A DNA stretch of 49,606 bases from Gammaproteobacteria bacterium. GTDB lineage: Bacteria > Pseudomonadota > Gammaproteobacteria > GCA-001735895. The stretch covers positions 1 to 49,606 of the forward strand of contig JACNJF010000141.1 of assembly GCA_014382695.1 (NCBI GenBank). The letters run 5' to 3'. Of this stretch, positions 44,881 through 49,606 are shown in pieces (the stretch's first letter is position 1; the number at the start of each line of letters is the position of its first letter). The notes below the pieces were generated by a model that worked only from the letters and a program-made list of their open reading frames with translations, was not told the DNA's origin and made no database searches. The translations under genes were made by a program, and so were the position numbers.

Positions 44881-45480
44881 ATGTCTTCTTCTGCTGCGCT
44901 GGATAATTTGATCGATGCACTGTGCTGTCTGCCGGGTATAGGGCGCAAGTCGGCGCAACGCATGGCATTGTATCTGATCGACAAAAATCGGCAGGGTGCA
45001 CAGGCTATTGCGCAAAATATTAGCGCAGCGCTGGATAAGGTCGGGCACTGTGAGCGCTGCCGTAATTTTTCCGACGCAGCACATTGTCAGATCTGTGAAA
45101 ACGCCAAACGTCAGGATGGATTGCTGTGTGTGGTGGAAACGCCGGCCGATGTGATGGCAATCGAAGCGTCCGGCAGTTTTCAGGGTAAGTATTTTGTATT
45201 GCTCGGAAAGCTGTCTCCGATCGATGGCATCGGTCCGGATGATCTGGGGTTTGATCTGTTGCAGCAGCGCCTCGAAAGCGAGCAGATCGATGAAATTATT
45301 CTGGCGACCAATCCAACCGTGGAAGGCGATATCACCGCGCAGTATATCGCCGATCTGGCCGCTCGTTACCAGATAAAAACCAGCCGCATCGCACATGGCG
45401 TTCCACTCGGTGGAGAGCTAGAGTATGTGGATAGCGGAACGCTGGCCAGAGCATTGAATGCAAGACAGCTGTTTAGCTGA
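44881..45480 (+). CDS. recR: recombination mediator protein RecR
   Basis: A 199-residue protein of RecFOR gap repair. The helix-hairpin-helix LCCLPGIGRKSAQRMALYL lies at about 12-30, the zinc finger CERCRNFSDAAHCQIC at about 57-72, the Toprim domain from about 79 with VVETPADVMAIE, and the conserved GLxxPxG-type end as GVPLGGELEYVDSGTLARAL. With RecO it loads RecA at single-strand gaps. Five bases separate it from ybaB. Confidence 0.96.
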   Translation: MSSSAALDNLIDALCCLPGIGRKSAQRMALYLIDKNRQGAQAIAQNISAALDKVGHCERCRNFSDAAHCQICENAKRQDGLLCVVETPADVMAIEASGSFQGKYFVLLGKLSPIDGIGPDDLGFDLLQQRLESEQIDEIILATNPTVEGDITAQYIADLAARYQIKTSRIAHGVPLGGELEYVDSGTLARALNARQLFS

Positions 45481-45513
45481 TGTGTCAGATTGGCATCGGT
45501 TGAATGGGTACAC

Positions 45514-45630
45514 CACGAAGCACACGATGCGCACCAAGAGTAAATATAGTCCGCTTATTGCAAAGGTCATCAGCAAATTCAGCATCTACATCGAATGGAC
45601 GAAAGTTCTTTTATCTTCGTGAGCTTCGTG
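45514..45630. repeat. imperfect inverted repeat in the recR-HIT gap
   Basis: CACGAAGCACACGAT at 45514-45528 faces ATCTTCGTGAGCTTCGTG at 45613-45630; the complement of the latter is CACGAAGCTCACGAAGAT, so the arms agree at most positions. They bracket about 85 bases without a gene. CACGAA-type motifs repeated in inverted pairs often mark dispersed intergenic repeats in environmental Gammaproteobacteria. This may be a decayed copy. Other copies in the genome cannot be checked here. Confidence 0.45.
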
Positions 45631-45676
45631 AAAAATAAATTAACCATATGGCCAATACTTTTAAAGGGGATTGAAT

Positions 45677-46021
45677 ATGTCCGATACCATTTTTAGTAAA
45701 ATTATCAAACGTGAAATACCCGCCGATATTCTGTATGAAGATGATGACGTGCTGGCATTCAGAGATGTCAGCCCGAAGGCGCCAACGCACTTTCTGGTGA
45801 TCCCAAAACTGGCGATACCTACCATCAATGATATCCAGCCCGATCAGGCCGCACTAATCGGTAAGCTGGTGTTAACCGCCCAGCAGCTGGCAAAACAGGA
45901 AGGTATTGCAGAGCAGGGTTATCGGCTGGTGATGAACTGTAACGAAGATGGCGGGCAAACCGTGTTTCATATCCATCTGCATGTGTTAGGCGGTCGTGGA
46001 TTACGCTGGCCGCCGGGCTAG
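45677..46021 (+). CDS. HIT-family purine nucleoside phosphoramidase (HinT-like)
   Basis: About 114 residues from the ATG at 45677, with AAGGGGA upstream; a TTG at 45671 is also in frame. It begins MSDTIFSKIIKREIPADIL and has the histidine triad HIHLHVLGGR near residues 97-106, both typical of bacterial HinT. The family hydrolyses adenosine phosphoramidates and aminoacyl-AMP. It converges with the SET-domain gene, stop to stop with three bases between. Confidence 0.94.
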   Translation: MSDTIFSKIIKREIPADILYEDDDVLAFRDVSPKAPTHFLVIPKLAIPTINDIQPDQAALIGKLVLTAQQLAKQEGIAEQGYRLVMNCNEDGGQTVFHIHLHVLGGRGLRWPPG

Positions 46022-46024
46022 GCG

Positions 46025-46330
46025 TTACCAGTCTGCGCCGTAGTTATGGGTGATCTCTTCACCCTTTTCAATATCTTTCAGCGCGACCACCGATTTATCG
46101 TTGTAATAGCAGGCATTCGGTGAGTCGGAGTGATTGATGTATTTCAGTTCACAACTAACTTCAAAACCCGTTTTGTCATCCAGCCATAACACATAGCTGC
46201 CATCCTTGCCGGTCTGTTTGCCTTCAAGGTAACCGAGTATTGTGCCACCAGGAATATATTGGGTAGAAAATAGCCCTTTACCATGTATCGGGCTGTTATC
46301 GACGAAGGTTAAAGACTTTTTTTTGGGCAT
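46025..46330 (-). CDS. small SET-domain protein
   Basis: A 101-residue protein made of a SET domain alone. The start VDNSPIHGKGLFSTQYIPGGTILGY is the N-SET part, INHSDSPNA at about 65-73 is the SAM-binding NHS motif and GEEITHNYG at about 90-98 the C-terminal motif with the catalytic-region Tyr. Pre- and post-SET regions are missing, as in several short bacterial SET proteins. Lysine methylation of a protein is expected from the family; the target is unknown. Confidence 0.87.
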   Translation of the reverse strand: MPKKKSLTFVDNSPIHGKGLFSTQYIPGGTILGYLEGKQTGKDGSYVLWLDDKTGFEVSCELKYINHSDSPNACYYNDKSVVALKDIEKGEEITHNYGADW

Positions 46331-46341
46331 GGCAGTTAAGT

Positions 46342-46379
46342 TTTTCCGGCGGGCTGATATGGATCGGACCGCCGGAAAA
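46342..46379. terminator. hairpin between the lipase-like and SET genes
   Basis: TTTTCCGGCGG at 46342-46352 and CCGCCGGAAAA at 46369-46379 form a perfect 11-bp stem with a 16-base loop. It lies 12 bases past the stop codon of the minus-strand lipase-like gene and just before the SET gene start. The stem is flanked by T and A runs that pair with each other, so it could terminate on the minus strand, but no free T-run follows. Confidence 0.5.
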
Positions 46380-46391
46380 TGTGTGGATAAA

Positions 46392-47891
46392 TTACTTTAT
46401 AAAAACAGTGCTGTAGGCACCCGGGTCAACCGGGGGGATATTGGCATTAAATCCGGTGTTGATGGTCTTTATAATCTCATTGGCAATAATGGCATAGCCC
46501 CGCGCAGTAGGATGGACGCCATCCAGAGAAAAGCCTCCGCCTGTTGCATAAGTAGAAAATATAGTACCGGTTCCGTAATTGATGCCATCCGTTTTAAGGC
46601 CCTGCATCAGAGCTGCAACATCAATATAGAGCAGGTTGCTATCGGCATCGGCCAAAGCTTTGATGGCGGCATTGAAGGCTGTTCTGGCGGTATTAATGGC
46701 GTCGATTTCTTCCGGAACCAGCGCATCTCCATCCACTAAAGCTTCGCTAACGCCCCACACTTTGGTCGGGTCGTTATCCTTTAAGGTGCCGATTTTTGAC
46801 GAGGCCGTCAGGATGATCAGGTCATTTGCAGTCGCATGTCTAATGGATGGCACACCAAAACCGGTGAGATCCGTTAGACCTTCGTCATCTGTGATAACGA
46901 CCGCATTGTTAGTTCCAGCAGCAAAACTGATCGTACGTTTACTGATTTCTGCAGCGCTTAAAGCGAATGCTGGATTACTCAGGGCAGGGTTATAGGTAGA
47001 GTTGTAGCCTGCATTAACGGCAGCGGCTGTTGCGCTATCCAGGGGAACAGGATTATACGGCACGGTGGTGAAGAAGGGGATTGAGCTAACGTCCGGTATA
47101 TTAAGCAGAACCCCTTTGGCTGCGGGATTCGCCGTGGTAAACGCGCCCACTAATGAGGTATAAACTCCGGCAAAAGCCGTTGGGTCGGTAATATCGTTCG
47201 AGTCATAAGAGGCCGGATTGGCGTTGCCGGTCTGGTCGCTACCTTCACCACCCGTGGTTGCATAGGACAGCACATCGTTGTTTCCAATCCATAGAGTAAA
47301 GAAGGATGGCTGCTGGCTCGCTGCATCAGCGATCATGCTTGCCGTTGTTGAGGATGCAAAGCGTACGTAATAAGGGTTAGCGGTAGCAGGCACCGCTTGT
47401 AGTCCTGCTGCACTACCGTACCCGGCTGAACCGAGGTGGAACGACTTGGCACCCGGTACGCCCATATTATTAAAGCTGCCGGTAAGAGGAGCGAAAACCT
47501 CGGTCGTCGGGGTGCCGGCAATCGGTTCAGGGCTGGAGGTTGCCGCATTAAAGATCAGTCGATTGCCAAAATCCGGGTTGGGGTTGCCGCCAAACAGCAG
47601 ACCCCCCAGGTTGTCGCTGACCAGAGGCTGGGTAAAGGTACCACCGCCGACAGTGGCCAGCTGCCTGGCCAGTATCGCCGGGTAAGAGTTTTGCTGTGCG
47701 GAAAGATAAAGTGCGCCATCCGCATAGCCTGCTGTCAGAGAGTCGCCGAGACTGACGTAGTTACTGAAATCGGCCGTGCCGCTGCTATAGCTGGCGCTGT
47801 CACCCACAGGGTTATCGAAGTCCGAGTCACAGGCGGCGAGAACGGCACAGGCCATGCCTAAGCCTGCCAGTTTAATGATTGAGTTTTTCAT
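46392..47891 (-). CDS. SGNH/GDSL lipase-esterase lipoprotein
   Basis: About 499 residues from the ATG at 47891, which has AGGA ten bases upstream; an ATG at 47900 is also possible but too close to that site. The signal peptide ends in an LAAC lipobox, so it is a lipoprotein. GDSL-family blocks: YVSLGDSLTAGYADG near residues 45-60 with the catalytic Ser, WIGNND near 200 (block III, Asn) and LDGVHPTARGYAII near 460 with the catalytic Asp-His pair. It should hydrolyse esters or lipids at the cell surface. It lies 20 bases after a FadL-family porin gene on the same strand, so a joint role in lipid use is plausible. Confidence 0.88.
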   Translation of the reverse strand: MKNSIIKLAGLGMACAVLAACDSDFDNPVGDSASYSSGTADFSNYVSLGDSLTAGYADGALYLSAQQNSYPAILARQLATVGGGTFTQPLVSDNLGGLLFGGNPNPDFGNRLIFNAATSSPEPIAGTPTTEVFAPLTGSFNNMGVPGAKSFHLGSAGYGSAAGLQAVPATANPYYVRFASSTTASMIADAASQQPSFFTLWIGNNDVLSYATTGGEGSDQTGNANPASYDSNDITDPTAFAGVYTSLVGAFTTANPAAKGVLLNIPDVSSIPFFTTVPYNPVPLDSATAAAVNAGYNSTYNPALSNPAFALSAAEISKRTISFAAGTNNAVVITDDEGLTDLTGFGVPSIRHATANDLIILTASSKIGTLKDNDPTKVWGVSEALVDGDALVPEEIDAINTARTAFNAAIKALADADSNLLYIDVAALMQGLKTDGINYGTGTIFSTYATGGGFSLDGVHPTARGYAIIANEIIKTINTGFNANIPPVDPGAYSTVFIK

Positions 47892-47911
47892 AGATGTCAT
47901 GTCCTGTAATC

Positions 47912-49159
47912 TCAGAAAGTATAGTTAAGACCAAAACCAATCGCCGTTACAGAGGTTTTATAGCTGCCGGAGAATGGTATCAGGGTTCCAGACTGGTTGA
48001 AGTAATCATAGGAGCCGTTAAATTCATCAAACATCAGGTACAGAAAAGATCCGTCGATTTCCATATTCTCAGATAGTTTGTAACTGGCTCCGGCGGTCAG
48101 ACCAACGGAATCGTTTCTAGCGGTTTCCGGTGTGTAATAGCCATCCTTAATCGGAGAGTTGTCAAAATAGATGCCGCCTCTGAGGATTAACTCATCATCC
48201 ATCTTGTGCTGGACACCAAACCGATAGATGTTTACGTCGACATAGTTTCTCGGGTTCAGAGACAGGCCTGCGCTATTGTTGAAGTCAACATCCAGGTTTT
48301 TATAGGCACCCCAGTAAGTGCGGTTAAGGTCAAATGCCAGAGTCGTTTGCTTATTTAACTGGTAGGCGACGCCAATCGTTAACTCTGCGGGTAACACCAG
48401 GTTGGCATCAAAAGTGGTATCCGGGAAGGCGGCGGCCAGAGAGGCTGGAATGTTTTCAAAATCAGCCTTTTCATTGCGCGCTTCAAGTACTACCTTTGAG
48501 CGATAGCTAATGCCGATGGATAGCTGTTCGGAGGGTTTTGCATGAAAACCCAGATTGTATCCCCAGGAGTTCACGTTGGAGGCACTGATAGTGACGTTCG
48601 AGCGATTGCCGTTTGCATCCACCAGGGATGTGTTCAGATTGCGGTTGAAGTCTACCGTGCCGCTGACATAAGTAGGACCAAAGCCTACGCTATACTGGTC
48701 GTTGATCTGGTAGGCGATGGTGGGCTGAATGTAGATGGTTTTCAGTGCGATATCATTTACCAGATGGGAGCCAGGCCAGTCATTTTTCCACTCAACGGCA
48801 TTGCCGTAGGGTGTATACAGGCCAATGCCGTAAGAAAGCTTTTCATCCTGTTTCTGGGTGAAATAAAAATTGACCGGGGTACCCAGAGGGCTATCGGTTT
48901 CTGCACTCGTATTGGTACTTTCATTTTGATACTTGGTGACACCATCGATGAGTGTGATGCCAGCTGTAAGACTCGATTCAGCAGGTAGAAATGACATCCC
49001 GGCCGGGTTGAAAAACACGACCTCTGAGCTTTCTGTCATTGCTACACCAGTGTGTCCCATGCCAGTGGCTTTCTGTCCCTGCAGGGCGACCCTGTAGCCA
49101 CCAGCTAAAGCGCTGGATGCCAAACACAGACTGGCGGTAAAAATAATTAATTTTTTCAT
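47912..49159 (-). CDS. FadL/OmpP1/TodX-family outer-membrane transport protein
   Basis: A 415-residue barrel protein. Signal peptide residues 1-19 end ALA; the mature protein begins GGYRVALQGQKATGMGHTGVA, the N-terminal hatch typical of FadL relatives, followed by VVFFNPAGMSFLP with the NPAG motif. The rest has alternating beta-strands and ends in Phe (GLNYTF). The family moves long-chain fatty acids or other hydrophobic molecules across the outer membrane. It precedes the lipase-like gene by 20 bases, probably in one transcript. Confidence 0.93.
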   Translation of the reverse strand: MKKLIIFTASLCLASSALAGGYRVALQGQKATGMGHTGVAMTESSEVVFFNPAGMSFLPAESSLTAGITLIDGVTKYQNESTNTSAETDSPLGTPVNFYFTQKQDEKLSYGIGLYTPYGNAVEWKNDWPGSHLVNDIALKTIYIQPTIAYQINDQYSVGFGPTYVSGTVDFNRNLNTSLVDANGNRSNVTISASNVNSWGYNLGFHAKPSEQLSIGISYRSKVVLEARNEKADFENIPASLAAAFPDTTFDANLVLPAELTIGVAYQLNKQTTLAFDLNRTYWGAYKNLDVDFNNSAGLSLNPRNYVDVNIYRFGVQHKMDDELILRGGIYFDNSPIKDGYYTPETARNDSVGLTAGASYKLSENMEIDGSFLYLMFDEFNGSYDYFNQSGTLIPFSGSYKTSVTAIGFGLNYTF

Positions 49160-49282
49160 ATGCGTAGTTTTTTTGTGAATAGGATTAATGTTTACGCGCC
49201 AGAATACCAGTGATGATCGCGTTCTATTTTTTAGTTGAGTATCTCCGACAATTATTAGAATGTAAAGAATGACTTTTTATCG

Positions 49283-49576
49283 TTATCTGGAACTTTTGTT
49301 GAACAGCAACTGATCCAGAACATGGCGTCTATCCGTTTGAATGGATGGCTCAGCGATATCGACCTGGTATTGGCTGTATTCATATCTGGCCGGGTAGTTT
49401 TTTCTGAGCAGATCAAAAGCTTTTGCAAAGCTGTCCTGCGCGAGCCCATGCAGAGAAAGTAGATTCTGATGGTCACTCTCTATTCGATAGTGGTTGTTAA
49501 ATAATTGCAGCCAGAAATCTCTGTCGTTTTCGGGGTGGATCTTAAGGCGCTGTTTTTGCGGTAAGTAATCCTGCAT
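49283..49576 (-). CDS. small unknown protein near the window edge
   Basis: A 97-residue cytosolic protein I do not recognise. It is charged and rich in Gln, Leu and Tyr, with no signal peptide, membrane span or Cys. A helical centre (residues about 40-62, HGLAQDSFAKAFDLLRKNYP) is visible. It starts 30 bases from the window end and lies upstream of the FadL-type gene on the same strand with a 123-base gap. Since the frame is complete, with start and stop inside the window, it may be a real gene. Confidence 0.5.
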   Translation of the reverse strand: MQDYLPQKQRLKIHPENDRDFWLQLFNNHYRIESDHQNLLSLHGLAQDSFAKAFDLLRKNYPARYEYSQYQVDIAEPSIQTDRRHVLDQLLFNKSSR

Positions 49577-49606
49577 GCTCCAGTCCGTTGAGTGCTTAAA
49601 AAACTG

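Overview
The window looks like chromosomal DNA of a Gammaproteobacterium outside the Enterobacterales. Evidence is the conserved order SRP RNA-dnaX-ybaB-recR, the methyltransferase-rnhA-dnaQ block divergent from mltD, a yejABE-type transporter, avtA and several Gram-negative outer-membrane barrels. I see no insertion sequence, prophage, CRISPR array or tRNA gene. The species cannot be named from this sequence.

Layout. (1) 1-3550: an ECF sigma factor, its zinc-finger anti-sigma factor and a secreted Gly-rich/DQDR-repeat protein, closed by a strong terminator, followed by a TPR plus beta-barrel outer-membrane protein. The sigma and anti-sigma genes are preceded by two near-identical ECF-type promoter candidates. 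(2) 3694-8844: a hexose-6-phosphate mutarotase, a globin-coupled diguanylate cyclase and two overlapping paralogous GTPases. (3) 8913-16559: an aldehyde:ferredoxin oxidoreductase (AOR) island. A 16-Cys ferredoxin, the tungsto/molybdopterin AOR subunit, an FAD/NAD oxidoreductase, a MoaD-like carrier, a small unknown protein, a ThiF/MoeB-like activating enzyme, a membrane protein and an AraC regulator lie on the minus strand. moaA is divergent from them. A perfect terminator sits inside the cluster after the AOR gene. (4) 16729-27890: a DUF5666-type lipoprotein, a rhodanese lipoprotein, a VC0807-like membrane protein, a Yej/Opp-type peptide ABC transporter with two separate ATPases, and avtA.

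(5) 27951-38009: a signalling island. It encodes a CHASE2-adenylate cyclase, a two-domain FHA protein, a PP2C phosphatase, a CHASE2-Ser/Thr kinase with a C-terminal kinase domain, a GAF-HD-GYP-like phosphohydrolase with a large insert, and a protein with two cyclic-nucleotide-binding modules fused to rhodanese. Together these could form a circuit in which paralogous CHASE2 sensors feed both cAMP and Thr-phosphorylation outputs, with FHA and cNMP readers and a phosphatase eraser encoded alongside. I regard this as the most interesting system in the window.

(6) 38129-49576: mltD, methyltransferase, rnhA, dnaQ, smpB, the 4.5S/SRP RNA, dnaX with a nine-A slippery run and an open -1 frame encoding the tau tail, ybaB, recR, a HIT protein, a tiny SET-domain protein, a GDSL lipase-like lipoprotein, a FadL-family porin and a small unknown gene.

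All calls come from reading the sequence and recalling protein families. No database search was run. Start codons were adjusted where a Shine-Dalgarno site or family knowledge favoured an internal start.
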